64,000 nt of DNA from Nymphalis io. Taxonomy: Eukaryota > Arthropoda > Insecta > Lepidoptera > Nymphalidae. Position numbers and translations under genes: made by a program. Under the pieces are notes generated by a model. The model was not told the origin of the DNA. It made no database searches and worked only from the letters and a program-made list of their open reading frames with translations. Positions 12,401-27,400 of the stretch are shown here, in pieces. The stretch is taken from contig NC_065898.1 of assembly GCF_905147045.1 (NCBI RefSeq), positions 4,340,001 to 4,404,000 on the forward strand. The letters are read 5' to 3'. Numbering within the stretch: position 1 is the first letter of the stretch; the number at the start of each line of letters is the position of its first letter.

Positions 12401-15400
12401 TAAGCAATATTTAGTATTGTTTCGTAAGTGTTCTGGTTTGAAGGGTCAGTGAGCCATTGTGACTACAGGCACAGGTGACAATATGAGTTCCCAAGGTTGG
12501 TGGTGCCTTCGTAAGGTCCAGTATGGATAATACATCGCCAATGTCTTAAAAAATATAATAACTTTTACTATTTAGAGAAAAAAAAATCCTGACGAGTAAC
12601 CACAGTTAACTATTAAATTATAACATGTTGATATCAATTCTATTGCATACAACGCCTAAACTGAGCTGATTTGACAAGAATAAAAATTGCAATCTCGTTT
12701 TTGTGCGTGAAGTTAAAAGAGATAGCAAGACTGTTTAATAAGTTTATAGATAAATAAAACATAAAATGTTATAAAACATAATTATTGTTAACATTTAGAG
12801 ACAAAGACGTGGTCTTTGTTCGAAGTATTTTTGAATGTTAATAAAAAGATTTTACTTCGTTAGAAAATGCTTGTGCGTAAAAGCAATTAATTATATTTGC
12901 ATTTTGTAATTGAATTGGGCGTCAAATGTCATAAGGAATGATAAAGGTGAACCGAGTACAACTCAGTTAATGAACAATCCTAATTATATAATAAGTAACT
13001 TCATCTATTTAAAGTTTTTAACGATTTCTTGTAATGTTTACTGGTTGTAGGCTTTGTGTAAGCTCGTTTGTGTTTGTGTCGTAGGAACCACACACTCATC
13101 CGATATTACGTTTAAATTTGAACTCTATTTCTCTGTAGAACTAATAGCTGTACAAAAAACAAATTGATCTCGTTACTTCTTGTAGAAGTTGTGTTGTTTT
13201 GAATGCATTTCACTTTACGAGTATTTTCTGATGTCTGTAAGAATTTAAAGACAAGATTTTTAATTAGATTTTTCTCTATATAATAAATGAAAACTTATAT
13301 TCAATCATGCATGCAAATTACTGATCAGAAAATATTGAAAAATATTTTATGCTCAGTAATTTCAATGATAAATTAAAGAGTATATTGAAAATCGAGTATG
13401 ATTTTCAATATACTCTTTAATATATTTTAAGCAATGCAGATAAAATAAATTTTGGATTACTTATTTCATATATGAAGCTCTTGTTTTTTTTCAACTCAAA
13501 ATCCTAGTCTAGCCATTTTCATTCATTTTTTTATTTCACTAAGTATAAAATAAACCTGAAATTTCCAACAGGCGGACATAGCGCACTCAGCAAAAGGCTA
13601 CGAATCAGAGGATGAAAACGCGGGCAGAAAGCGACAGAAGGCCAACGACGACCGGCCAACCAGCAAGACCACAATGTACTCCAAACAGGTATGAATCGAT
13701 TATACATAACTCTTTTATTTATGCCTGGAAGACATCGAAAAACTAAGTACTGCAATAAATATAGGCTATGCCTTACACGGCCAATGTACCACCACGAAAG
13801 CTGTTATGTCTATTGTGCCTGTTATATTACAGACACACACACACACACACACACACACAAGTGAGTGTTCTATAATATCTCTAGCACAGTTAGCTAGACT
13901 ATTTTAAAAATAGCCGTCATTACCAAAATCGATTAGGAGCAGATAATCAATAAGTAGGCCTCTACAATACTTCTAAGTATTATTGTGTAGCAGTTTGAAG
14001 GTTGAATAAACCAGAGCTATTTGTTAATTATAATAATAATAATGCCTTTATTACTGTTGTTATTTATACAAATAATAATAATAATAATATATTTTTTTCT
14101 TTTTGAATATGCCCTAAACTTTTGAAGTAAAATATCGGCTCACGGTCGTTAATCTCCTACAGCTTGTCTTCCGACAAAGGCCTCCTCTAAAGATTTCAAT
14201 TCAATCCTGTATTTTATTTTGCGAGTCCATGTTGGACCCGCTACTTTATTAATGTCGTCCTCCCATCTCATAGTCTGTCTACCTCTGTTTCTTTTGCCAT
14301 CTCGGGGGTACCATTGCGTTACTAGTCTTGTCCATTTTTCTTTCTTTTCTCTCATCATATGTCCTGCCCAGATCCACTTTTACTTTTGCTTACTTTCACA
14401 ATTGTTTATATGATGATCTTTGAATTTCGAGGATGTATACAAGGATTTGTTAGTTTTAGTGTTTCAAATGACTTTTATACTTCTTATGTCGCTAACATTC
14501 GTAGGCGAAGATCAAGTGAAACACTGGCTTGTCAGCCTTCCAAACAAATTATAAAAAATAATTACGATCTAAAGTAATATGTTGTGTCTATAGGTAAATC
14601 ATACTTAGATGTATAAATTTTGTATTTAATTTGTTAACATTTGATAAAATTTGGGAAATGCATTAACACGTTTTGTCTCGAATATCCCGAACTCCTTTCG
14701 GAAGATGTGCCCATGTTTTTGCTATATAACAATATTTTACGATATATACGAATATAACATGTATCTAGAAATTCGCGAGATACTGAATTCCAAAGCGCTT
14801 GTAAAATGTTGACGTAATATTTTAAGGTCGATACAAAACATTGAACAACTCTAGACACTAAACATGATTCTGAATGTGAATATTGTGTTAAGTTCCAACG
14901 GGCACGTTGCTTAAATTATCTCTACCATTTTGTAATTTATATTATCATGACCGTGGATTTAAAATGTCATCACGTTAAGCTTACTTAAGTAACTTTTTGA
15001 ACAGTGACTTCTTTTTTATTTCATATTGAAACACGCACTTGATAAACGGTACCAATTGGTGACTAACGAGCTAGAGATGAACATATCATGCTAACTTCGG
15101 TGGTAGGGTTTTGCGCTAGCCCATCTGAGTAGGTATCACCCACTCCACCACCAAACAGTTATACATAGTATTGTTGTATTTTGTATTGATGGGTAAAAAC
15201 TAACTATAGAAGATACATTGGACTTGACATCACAATGTTAGTGTCTCGTTGATAATTTAAATGATGCTTACGCTGCCAATGGATGGTGTCAACTTTCCAT
15301 CTTATTCCCATTTAACGGTCTGTCTACATTTTATAAATTATATAATAAAATAAAAACCAATAATTAATTTTGATAAATAATAATGGTAAATGATGATCCA

Positions 15401-18400
15401 ATTAGAACACTACACATGAATCTTAGGTATATATATGAAATATATATATAATATATATGAAAATAGTATTATATTTGATGTTAAAAATACAAAGAAATAT
15501 TGTGTTTATCATAATATTATTTTACTTATATTTAAATGAAGTGAACATTTTGTATTAAAAGACTCTGTAATAGTTACTTTTAGCTAGTTAAAATTACACA
15601 GCATTATTTATTTATTCCTTTATTAATATTTCAGAAACTTTATTGCTCATAGTGTATTGTAACAAAAGGCGCATTAAATGGCTGACGGGATCCTCTACCA
15701 AGCACGGTTTTAGCAAATCAATAAGAAACATGAAGACGGTACACCAACTATAAAGACAGTATACAATAATTACACACATCAAATTAATAATATAAATATT
15801 TTTATACAATGGGATGGATATACAGAAAGAAAGTATTTAATAATAAAAGATTCCATTATATTAAATAAAAAAATGGTTTTCTTTTTTATACTTTTGTATT
15901 ATGTAGTGTAAACTGCGATGTAGTTACGATTCAATTCAATTTATTTGCTTAGAAGATAATATACATGTTTAGTCACTATATTTAATAATAATAATAACTT
16001 TATTATTCAGGCATCGAGGCCCATAACTGTCTACAGATTACATATTTATAATTACAGAACATTCATTAATAATTAAAATTAAAATTAGAATCATAAAAAT
16101 TACAATTAAAATATATAAGAATTATAGATTAATTAAACACATAACAAATACAATTTTATATATATATATACGACTAGAAATTAACTAAAAATAATTGTTT
16201 ATGTACGAGGCGCATAAACCAGATGATTACAATGACTTCTGGATCATCATATAGCCATTAACGTCATTTGCAATCATCATTATATTTATGACATGCTAAT
16301 ATTTTAACAAAATGTTAAAATGCATTATAAAAGTACAATTCACACTATCAATTTTATTATTAAATTCTAACACAAATATATTATTATTAGTTTTTGGTTG
16401 AATTTTATTAATAAAATTATAAAATAAATATGTTTGACATTTATTTCGGGAATCCATTGGTAACGAAATAGCATTACAACTTGCACATATAGAACATATT
16501 CTCGTAGATCATATTATGAAACTGAACGTTGCATAAACATTCTCAATCATGGCAACGAAGAGTAATATCTGTTATTTCAGCAGTAACGGGGTTGATGGAT
16601 GAGTAGGATAAACAGCGCGAAAAGCCAAAAAACAAGAATGAGCCTAACCGTACAATACCACCTAATAATAAATTTTATAAGGATCATCCGATTCATGAAG
16701 ATGAATTTTGTGTCATGTGATGCTTTTCTTACAATAACATCCTGTGATTGTCACAGTGTTGCGCTAAGTTTGCAGCTTATTCCACCAAACTGCTCCGATT
16801 CGGGTTGGTGGAATACACATGTGGCAGAATTTGAGTGAAATTAGAGTGGGGAGATATTAGGAACCAAAGTCCATTTCTATACCCCTGACAATGTGTATGC
16901 AAAATTTCATGACAATCGTTTGAGTAGTTAAGACGTGAAAGCGTTACATAGAAACAAACAAAATCAAATTTTCTATATACATTAGACGTAAAAATCTTTG
17001 TATCACTACTTACATCTTTACATATTAATCATATAATTCAACTACAAAGGTAATGAGATTCTATGATAAAATAAACAAAAATACAACTGCAACTTTCTTT
17101 ATATTGATAAGCAATTAAGAGTAAGCTATCTATAATATTAAAATCTAAATAAGTTTTATCTTACAAAATTATTCATTAAAAATATTTCAATTAATATTAT
17201 TCTTTCGAACAGGAGTTTCGAGAGCAATACTGTATCAACAACAAACAACTGGACTTGCTGGAACTGGAGAAGTCCAAGAAGGACAGATTCCTCGGATGCC
17301 TGTCGCAGTACCACATCGAGAGTCCATGCTCCAGAGCAAACAGGTATGCTAACAGAAACATAACTATGAATATTAGTTAAAATACTTAGTAAATTTTTAT
17401 ATTTATTGTTAATAAATAATGTTCGAGTAATATATGTAGTTATGATATTTGTCGGTAGATGGCACTAGTAGTACATTGTGATGTTTCTGAATCGCGATGG
17501 CCAAAACCCCCTATAGAAATTATAAGGTATTTTGTTGTGTTAGTTTTTTGGCTCCTTATACAGTTCTTTATTTCAAGTGGTGTTTGATTTATCGTAGCCA
17601 ATAAATAGGTTCACAAATAAAATCAAACTTGTTATAATTATATGAAAGTGCCTTATATGAAATATATAAGGCAATATAGGATTGTAACAGTCTGTTAAAT
17701 TCCCATTGCGATTGCGGTGTCTTTCTCCTTATTTAGGTGAAGCTTTAGATTTTATACCACCACGCCACTCCAATGCAAATGACTAGTAGTCTGACAATCA
17801 AGACATGTAGGTTTCACTCACGATGTTTTCCTTCAACTCCGAGAACCAGATTACTTATTAAAACAAATTAAAAATATGATGAACCCATAGCCTTCGATTA
17901 AGATTCACATGTTCTACTTACTGAGCTATTATTTGGCATGCGTTGACACATGACTCATAATAAAACATGTATCTTACTCCTGTATTAGTATTGTTATTTA
18001 AAATATTGGAGATATTCTATGTTGTTCGTTAAATTTCCTTTTTAAGATAGTCGTCGTAAGTCGTGATATTCTCCGACAGAATTTTTTGCCCTTTGTTAAC
18101 ATTTTTTTAGCGTTGGCATTTGAAGAAATATTTTTGTGTTTGTTACGTTGCGAAATATAAATGTATATCTTCTTTTTATTTTGTCTACTATATTTCTCGA
18201 AAAAATGAACTCCCTATGAATGTTTCTTTTTTGTTTACATAATACATACTTTGAAGACTGATTTTCTACAATACAAAGACTTTCTATCAAAGCGTATTAA
18301 TCTTTCATAATATATTAAATTGTTTGCCCATTTATGTAATGTACGTACATCAAAGTAAACGATATTTCTATAATTTTCCGTAATATGTAATCGGATTATG

Positions 18401-21400
18401 TACAAACAATTTCATCATTGAAACAGTTTTTTATATAAAATATAATATCCTGGGATTATTCACACACAGTTGGATACGTATATTAAGTGTATGTTGAAGT
18501 AATGTTAAAATTTTGAAACATGATTAGTATTTTCAAGAGAAAGATTTTTAAATTACTATGTTACATCTAATAGTGTAATTACAGGCACAAAGGACATAAA
18601 ATCTTAGTTCCCAAGGTTGGTGGCGCATTGGCTATGTAAGCGATGGTTGACATTTCTTACAATGCCAATGTCTAAGGGCGTTGGTGACCACTTACCATCA
18701 GGTGGCCCATATGCTCGTCCGCCTTCCTATTCTATATAAAAAAATATTCTAACAGGAAATCACGTATAATGTATATGCATAAACTGAAACATCGGATAAT
18801 TTTTTTTAATATACATGTATTAGACATCTGTCGGACAAAATTATGACCCACGCGGCAAGGCCATAGCCCAGCTGTGGGGCATTTGCATATATTTATATAT
18901 AATTTTACTTTACGCTTTATATATATCACTTATAAAATAAAATATTTATCGTTGAAATGTTCAACTTTAAACCGAATAATCTTAAAGACTGATAATGAAA
19001 GTAAAGCCTAAAGCTACTGTACTAGTCTTTTCAAACCCATTTTATATAATTTGTTATCTTTTAATATTAAACTTACTTTGTTTAGGTAATAACTCTCATA
19101 ACGATGTCCATCTCAATTTAATCATATTTCATAAGTAATAAATTAAGAATGACCATCCGTGGAATCAACTTGACTTGAATATTTGAATTTTATGATAAAC
19201 TAATCGTCCCGGCTTCGGCTCCCGGCACGGGGAACTAGTAAGAATAATGTATTTTGGATAGGATTTGCGTAAAATAGTTAGTTCTTAATCTACGTCGGGA
19301 AGGATTAAGTGAGACGAATTTCAAGTCCATCTCGCGCTTACTTTAGGAGACCTCGGGATGAGTGGTTTTTCGCTTATATATATAACAACAATATACAACA
19401 ACAATTTTTTTTACAAATAAAAGTTCAATTAATTTTATTAGATATTTATTTAATTTTTTTTAAATTTTAATTCTCTTTGGAATAATAATTCTCTTGAAAT
19501 AAGTAATTAATTTGTCATACATACATACATGCACATACATTAAAAATTCATATAACATCAACGCCACCAACCAAGGCAGCTAAGATGCTATATATATGTA
19601 TATATATAAATAATGAGTAGGTTGTATATAACCCTGATAAGCTTGCACGTGATCCACCACCAAGTAAACCTCGTTAAATATGTAAAAATATATTAGAAAT
19701 GTTCTTGTGATTTTCACGGAATGAATTTCCTTAGTGTAGGCATATAAAAGTTTATACTAAGATTACCTTTTCTTATAAAGCTTATATGATTAAAAAAAAA
19801 CAGGAAAAAACGGTCTTTGTAACCATATTCCTGTTAAGATCAAATCACCCATGAGGCCTATCAACGCCCGATTCATGCATAGCATGTTTGTACCAAGTTA
19901 TTACCCGTTACCAGTTTTATGGAGAAGTTGAAAATTATTAGCCTCAAGTCAACAATAAATCGTTTTTGTTCAAACGTTTTATCTGATACGTTGAGATGGA
20001 TAGGCCAATTGGGACTAACGAGATAAGGAAGGGATCATCGAATTAAACGATTTTCGGCTCGAAGCATTGTATTGTTTTGTTTTGTATATAGCTTGACTAT
20101 TACTTTAAGAAAACGTAGTCAGTTATTTCTTGAAATTATTCGATGCATATCTAGATATAGAGATTCATAAGATTCGTGGACCTAAAAATCAACAATCTTT
20201 ATTCAATATAGAAGCAAAAATAATTACACTTATTAACTGTCAAAAAATGTATCATTGATTCGTTTTTTCTTCCAAGATGTAAGAAGTAATTCGTTTTACA
20301 TCTTTTACACACAAAGGTTCACTTCTAAGTTTTTATATGTTTGTAAGTTAAACTTGATTTGTCTATCTTGAGTAGATGAAATCCTGCCTCTTGTACTTCC
20401 ACTAATCGACATTCTTGAAAAATAAGTTCCGAACCTTTAACAATATAATTTGGCCGGCAGTAAACTAATTGCGAGTAAACTGATTGTTTCATAGTTAAAT
20501 TTTATATATTTATATAGAATAGGAAGGCGGACGAGCATATGGGCCACCTGATGGTAAGTGGTCACCAACGCCCATAGACATTGGCATTGTAAGAAATGTT
20601 CATCGCTTACATCACCAATGCGCCACTAACCTTGGGAACTAAGATGTTATGTCCCTTGTGCCTGTAATTCCACTGGCTCACTCGGAACTCCTTCAAACCA
20701 GAACAGAATAATACCAAGTACTGCTGTTTTGCAGTAGAAAGATTGATTGGTACCTACCCAGACGAGCTTGCACAAAGCTCTACCACCAATAAAATCAAAT
20801 CTCTTATATTTTGCTACCTCTTGTTTTTCTATTTAATAAAAATATTGTAATGTTTTTCCATATCCGACGTTATGTTGACACATACAAGTTAGAATTTACG
20901 GCTGGAAAAATGTTTCTACTATTTTGTTTATAAGCTCGTATAAAACGTTTACAATGTACAAATTCCATGCAATATTCATTTTACGGGACCATAAAGTGCA
21001 ATACAACTACGGTTCAAACAAATATATCACACAAGCTACTCTCCTAAATTTAAAATCTAAAGGCAGACTAATGTTTTCGATAATAATGGTCGGTTAAAAA
21101 AAAAGTTACATCCTGTTAATATCTTACTACTGGGCTGCGGGTTCCTCTCATTTTGAGGAGAAGGTTTGGAGCGGGCGGCTGATGTTCATCCCTCACATTT
21201 TTCACGATGTTTTACAAATTAAGCTCATAAAATCTAAGTGATGATTGCTGGGTTTGAACCGGTTGTGAGCGGTTGTGATTCACGTGTTCTCACCACTGGG
21301 CCATCTTGGCTTAATGCTCTTTCCTTATAATATTGCCTTAAGCTTTATTTATTTAAACTACATCATGCAATTAAAATATCTGCTTAGTGAGGCAAAATTA

Positions 21401-24400
21401 TAGGGTCGAACCTGACCCCTTTTATGCTACATAGTTCCCACTTCATTTAACGCATATTTAAAGGTGAAAATGGAAAAAATACATAATAAATAAATAGAAA
21501 TTGTGAATGAAAATCCAGAAGTGAAATTGATTTTATAAAAACCTCATATTTGTTTTTTTTTAAATAGAACACCAAATCATATTAAATTGACGTAAATAAC
21601 TCACTCAATTACTCTTAAAAATCCAAATAACACATTTGAACGCATTCAACAAATCACAAGTCGCGCTAATAATTAATTATTTACTTTACTGTTTGTTCTC
21701 ATGGTTTCAATATCATCTGCTTACTGTAAATGTTTCTAAGACTTGTTATATGATTTTTAAAGCAAAATATAAGGTAATTCCGTTGCATAATCCGCTCAAA
21801 ATTGTCAATATACCATTAAAACTAAAAAATACAGAAAAATTCTTAGGCAAACGCCTTTTTTTTATAGAATAGGAATGTGGACGAGCATATGGGCCACCTG
21901 ATGGTAAGTGGTCACCGCCCTTAGACATTGGCATTGTAAGAAATGTCAACCATCGCTTATAGCCAATGCGCCACCAACCTTGGGAACTAAGATTTTATGT
22001 CCCTTGTGCCTGTAATTACACTGGCTCACTCATCCTTCAAACCGGAACACAACAATATCAAGTATTGCTGTTTTTGGTAGAATATCTGATGAGTGGGTGG
22101 TACCTACCCAGACGAGCTTGCACAAAGCCCTACCACCAGTAGGAAATTAACATGGAAATAGACAACAAATTAACATGGAAGTTTCATACTGAATACATTA
22201 TAAGTAAGCTTTCGTCACTTCTTGGCTCTTTCCGAAACATGGTGCGCTGTATCCCGCGTCTGTTACGACACCCTGATTAAACCACATCTTTCGTACTTAA
22301 TTGAAGTAAGGGGCAGTGCTGCCAAAACAAAACTAGCTGATGTTAAAGTTGCTTAAAACAAAATGATCAAAATGCTCTTTAATTAACCATATACTCCAAC
22401 CATTAAAATCTGTATTGAAACAAAAAAAAATGAATATTCGACAATTATATTTTTACAATATTTGCATTTTTTCAACTAAATTTTACTAAAATAAAACAAC
22501 AGTCTAAACAAAGCACGCGTCGAGCGAATCTCATTGTCCTGTCTCATTTTCCATACTTTGTTCTTATCTTCGATAAGAACGAACCGTGGCAAAAAAAATG
22601 TAACATTTGAAGGAATGCAACTTTTTAACAAAATACCCTCAAATATAAGAAATGTAAACTCGCTTAAAACATTTAAGACACGACTAGCCGCGTATCTTAC
22701 AAAAGATCATTCGTTTCTAATCGAGTAGTCACAATGTGTTAAATGAGTATGAATTAATAAAATAATGACTAAAGTAACAACGAACGACGAATGTAATAAC
22801 TAATTATAAGTTTATCATTGTTCTCATGTAAGTGGCGTTAGTCTTTATGGGAATAAATATTCTTTAAACCTACCTGTCTACTAATAAAATGGCGGTTTTA
22901 AATTAGCGCGCGTCTTGTCTTTTTTACAATGCTCTTGTATGGATCAAGGAAAATATATATTTAATATACATTCATATATAAAACTGTTTAGGTTGAATCT
23001 TTAAAAGTACGAATTATTTTGAGAAGGAATCGCCAATAAGCTCGTCTCTTAGCCTTAATACTATTAACAGACGAACAGGATAATAAAATATTCAATTTGT
23101 TTCCTTAAGATTTCCCAGGAACCCATTTATTGAGAAAATCCATTAAAGGTCAGATACACGACGCGTAAAGACTTTTTACCATTTAGGTAAATTAACAGAA
23201 CGATTTATTTCGTGAGAGGAAATGTTTAAGTGTTTCATTAAACCGAGTATTCTGCTATAAATTAACTGAGTTTAATGGTAGAGGAATGGAAAATTATACG
23301 ATGTAAAATGTACTATATTATTTAATATTAATTTGTAATTTGCGCCTTTGCTGTTTTAAATAGAACACGTGACGATTATTTGTAAAATTAGATATTTAAT
23401 TGTTATTTTGAAAATAAAATGCGGATTAACTTATAAACGTTGCTTGGTGACGGATTAGTTAAACACTATTTTATCTCTTTCTGTCATTATTGACTTGACA
23501 TTCAAAAGAAAAAGGCAGCGTTGTTTGGCTGTTTTTGTACAGCTATACTGTTACATATGGCTGTAGAGTTTGTTTGTTTGACCGCACTTTGAGATAAAAC
23601 CTTAATTATGTATGAGAAGTTGAAATGAGCAGCTATTTGATAATATAGGTACGATTCAGATACATACTCAGGTTTTTTAATTCAAACAAAACACAAAAAA
23701 CTTTTAAAATAGAAGTTATTATCTATTCGTTGACTGCATTGTTAACGACAGTATTAGCGAAATTTTAGAGATTTATTTACATAATTTGAACCTCAAATAG
23801 TATACAAATAGTAATAAAACATACAAATAGTATAAAAACATACAAAAAGTAAATAAAAGCTTATCATGCTAAAATATATTTCGCAGCTGTGTTCCAGCTT
23901 TAAGCCTGTGTTATGCTTTAAGATACAATAGTTGGTAATGTAATAACAGGCACAAGAGACATAACATTTTAGTGCACAATTGTTGATGGAGCATTGACGA
24001 TATAAGTAATGGCTTTGGGCGGTGGTTACACTTACATTAGTTAGTCTGCTAGACTGCTTACTTATTTTATATTAATAAAAAATATATTACACTTTCACAA
24101 ACAAATTAACTTAGACACAAAGTTCTGTTTACATATATTACTTCTACATGTCGCATATGATTTCAACTTGCTCAATTAATGCCACCAATTTGTAACTTTT
24201 GTGCTTGCATCGCTAATTTATATACCCATTTTCTCTTATTCATATTTAATTATCGAATTCTCACAAGCCTTCATTACAGAAATACTATTGAAACTACGAA
24301 ATTAAAATACAATTTAAAATAATGGAACTACAAAATGAGAAAAGAGTTTCTAGAAAACCAGTTATTCATTTAAAATGTTAATACCCCGAATACACAGGAA

Positions 24401-27400
24401 ATTTTCCCTATGTATATTTTACATTTTATATATTTTTGGAGTCGAATGGTAAAACTGACAAAATATATTTTTGGCTTTTGCACGAAGCCCTATTGATATT
24501 TATCAATGAGTGTGATATAAATTATTCTTACTTGTTTCTGCAAAGTAAATATGATTTCTGAATCATGCTTATTACAAAAAAAAACATTAAATGCATCGAT
24601 CATAGATAACTAGGAGTTCAAATAAATCACAACAGATTACAACTTAAATTTTTATATTTTCCATTAAGTATGTGATAATTAGATTTCCCATATCACTTAA
24701 TTAATTATTTATTTAATTTAACTTTTTTAATTATAATAATTGGTTCTTTTTATTTTCTGTCAATCAAAAATATTGATCTTAAAATTAAAAATCATAGTTT
24801 TCAGGTTATAGTTAAACAAAATTAAAATAATTACCTGTCGATCAAAACTACATAATTTAAAAAATAATTAATCAAATAGTAAATGTAGGTAAGTTTGATA
24901 ATGGTGAAATTAATTCCAGGTCATCATTTCTATCCGTGTGTGTCCGTCGTCGAGTGCCCTCAGATGAGAATCTCAACACCGACTATGCGCCCATACAGCG
25001 GTTTCCAAGGTATATTTCTAAATAATAAATTGCTTGCTTTCAAAATAACTGATACTAATATCTCCTGTTGTGGAACTTCTCCATAATTTTTTGTGACGTT
25101 ATTCGACAGATCTTTTCGAGTACATCTATGATACCTATAAATATATTATACAATTTTGTACTTGTATTAAAATAAATTTGATTGTAGTTTATTATAGTTT
25201 TAACAAATTGTAATTTGTAAATTAGCAAGACGATAAGGTTAATTACAATCTAATTGCTATAACACAGAAGATACGTAATATTGCATCTTGGATTTTGACA
25301 TACCCACATTATATTAAGTGAAGATTTTAATTTGTTGTTCTTTAATATAATATTTAAGTATGTTAATCTTGTTTTCTCAAATATTTAAAGTTAATTGAAT
25401 TCTTTTTTTTTTTAAGAAATAAATTCTTAAACCGTAAATATTAAACCAAGGTACGATAATTTCATATATTCACGGAATATATCTTTTTTATACAGTATAT
25501 GCTATTGAATCGTTTAACGATAACCCTCTGAGTCTGCGTTCGTTAAACATGGTTTTACCTTTAATGGTTTTTGAATTAAGTCTAGAGTTTTCCCTACAGC
25601 CTACAGCTGTCAGTTTTAGTGATCAAGCAGGCTTAACGCGTTGAGCCATTACAAGTGACAGCCCTTCAACGATACTCTAGACTGTTTTTGCGTATATTTC
25701 ACATTTTTAATGTGACGATTTATAAAAAACTAGACCCAAAAACGGCTTACAGTATATAGAATACAGAATACAGTAATTATCATTGCTAAAATAGATTGAT
25801 ATAGAATTGAAATTCTTACATATTACATTTGCGGTTATATATATATGCATAGACACTGTCTTAATTTTAGTGAAACGTTGATGCATTATTAACACATGGG
25901 CAATATAGCTCGCTAACTCCTATAACTCCTTTCTAGCAGATAGAGCTTTGATTGCTTGATTGAAATCGATTGGATTACTGAGTATGTTTATTTATATTTA
26001 ACATATAAATGTTAGTAGTGCAACGGCGTATTTATATATATTGAATATTATATATTTTGATGTATTTTCAGTAAAGCCAAGCTTAGTAAGGAATTATGTA
26101 ATTCTGTTTGAATTTATATATCTACCACGAGACAATAAATTTGACAATGTACTGTTGGAGCGCATGTGTGTGGGTGTTGGCGGCGTGGGTGTTTATATGA
26201 GCGTGTTTATGTGTGTGTGTTTAAGTGTAATCGAGATAGTTGTTACATTTTAGAAATAAATTATTATTTTATACTGGAATAGATTCGGTCAACCGGCTCC
26301 AGCACCTCCCGAGGTGTGCGCATATGATGCCGATTTGGAATGCTCATACTTTCGCCGGCGGCCCCGCTCGGTGTGCAGTCAGCCTGACCCCAAACGCTAC
26401 ACCTGGATGCCAGAGGATGAAGACTTCACCCGGATGGAGTGGCCACAGTAAGTTCTATTGGAGAAGTTACAACCATTATAGATTTATCAATTTCAAGAGG
26501 GTCAAGATTGAACTAACTCGTCCTATTGATTTATACTCAAGCTATATAGCCAAATTATAGCGAACACTTTGTAACTATCAGATCTATTCATCTATCATCA
26601 ATTTACTCAAATGAAACATTGATGAAATATTTGTCTTCACTATTAAAGTATCAAAAATCACCACAACATGACCTCTATTTTTTATATGGCGTAATTATAA
26701 TAAGTCAGGTAACCATTGGTAAATTACTGACAATATGACAAGCTGAGTTAAGGGCTTTTGGTTTTGAAGCTTATTCCTCCCCTGCTTTGGTATCGGTTTC
26801 ACCGCTGATCCAGAGCTAAATTATAAATATTAATTAAGCATATGAAAGTTAAGTTGTGCTTGCATGTGCTCAAGTTTGGAAGTTCCATTTAGGAGTCACT
26901 TGTTCAAATCACAGGAATTTCTAGCTAATATATAAATATATATATTTTAATATCCTGGGACATAATCTTAACACTACGCAATAGTTCCCGTGGCTGGTGA
27001 CGCAATTACATTGATATGATATATCATGTAAGATGATAAAAAGTAGTCTATATTTCTTAAAGTGCCAGTGTGAACTGTGAAGTATCTGTCATGAGTTAGT
27101 GACTATATAACAACAGTTGCTATAATATTTACTGGCAAAATTATAATAAAAATAAAAAATAAACATAGACGGTGTTTATTTAAAACATTTAAAAAAAATT
27201 GCCAAACGTCTATTAAGCTAATTGTTTAATTAATAAATGTTGCGCATTAATTCTAAATTACAGTACAGTAACAACCTGTTAATGTCCCACTGCTGTGCTA
27301 AGGCCTCCTCTCCCTTTTGAGGAGAAGGTTTGGAGCTTATACAACCACACTGCTCCCATGCGGGTTGGTAGATTACACATGTGGCATAATTTCAATGAAA

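Larger units (their letters stand above)
6461..13571. other. Intron 1 of scaffold gene
   Basis: About 7.1 kb with no coding sequence recognised. Holds SINE A copies (7350, 9535, 10013, 12337, 13041), a SINE B fragment (9022), a clustered ttagcctag motif at about 11430-11486 and a 22-base inverted repeat at 13372-13421. The rest is AT-rich. Confidence 0.75.
13689..17212. other. Intron 2 of scaffold gene
   Basis: Holds a SINE A fragment with (CA)n, an RTE-type LINE tail, a SINE A copy, possible LINE 3' tails with AATAAT repeats (14029-14090, 15985-16080) and a SINE B piece. No exon recognised. Confidence 0.75.
17344..24919. other. Intron 3 of scaffold gene
   Basis: About 7.6 kb. Repeats at 17682, 18572, 18835, 20511, 21104, 21600-22740, 23422 and 23934. 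Stretches between (for example 19000-20500 and 24100-24900) are AT-rich and hold nothing I can identify. Confidence 0.75.
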
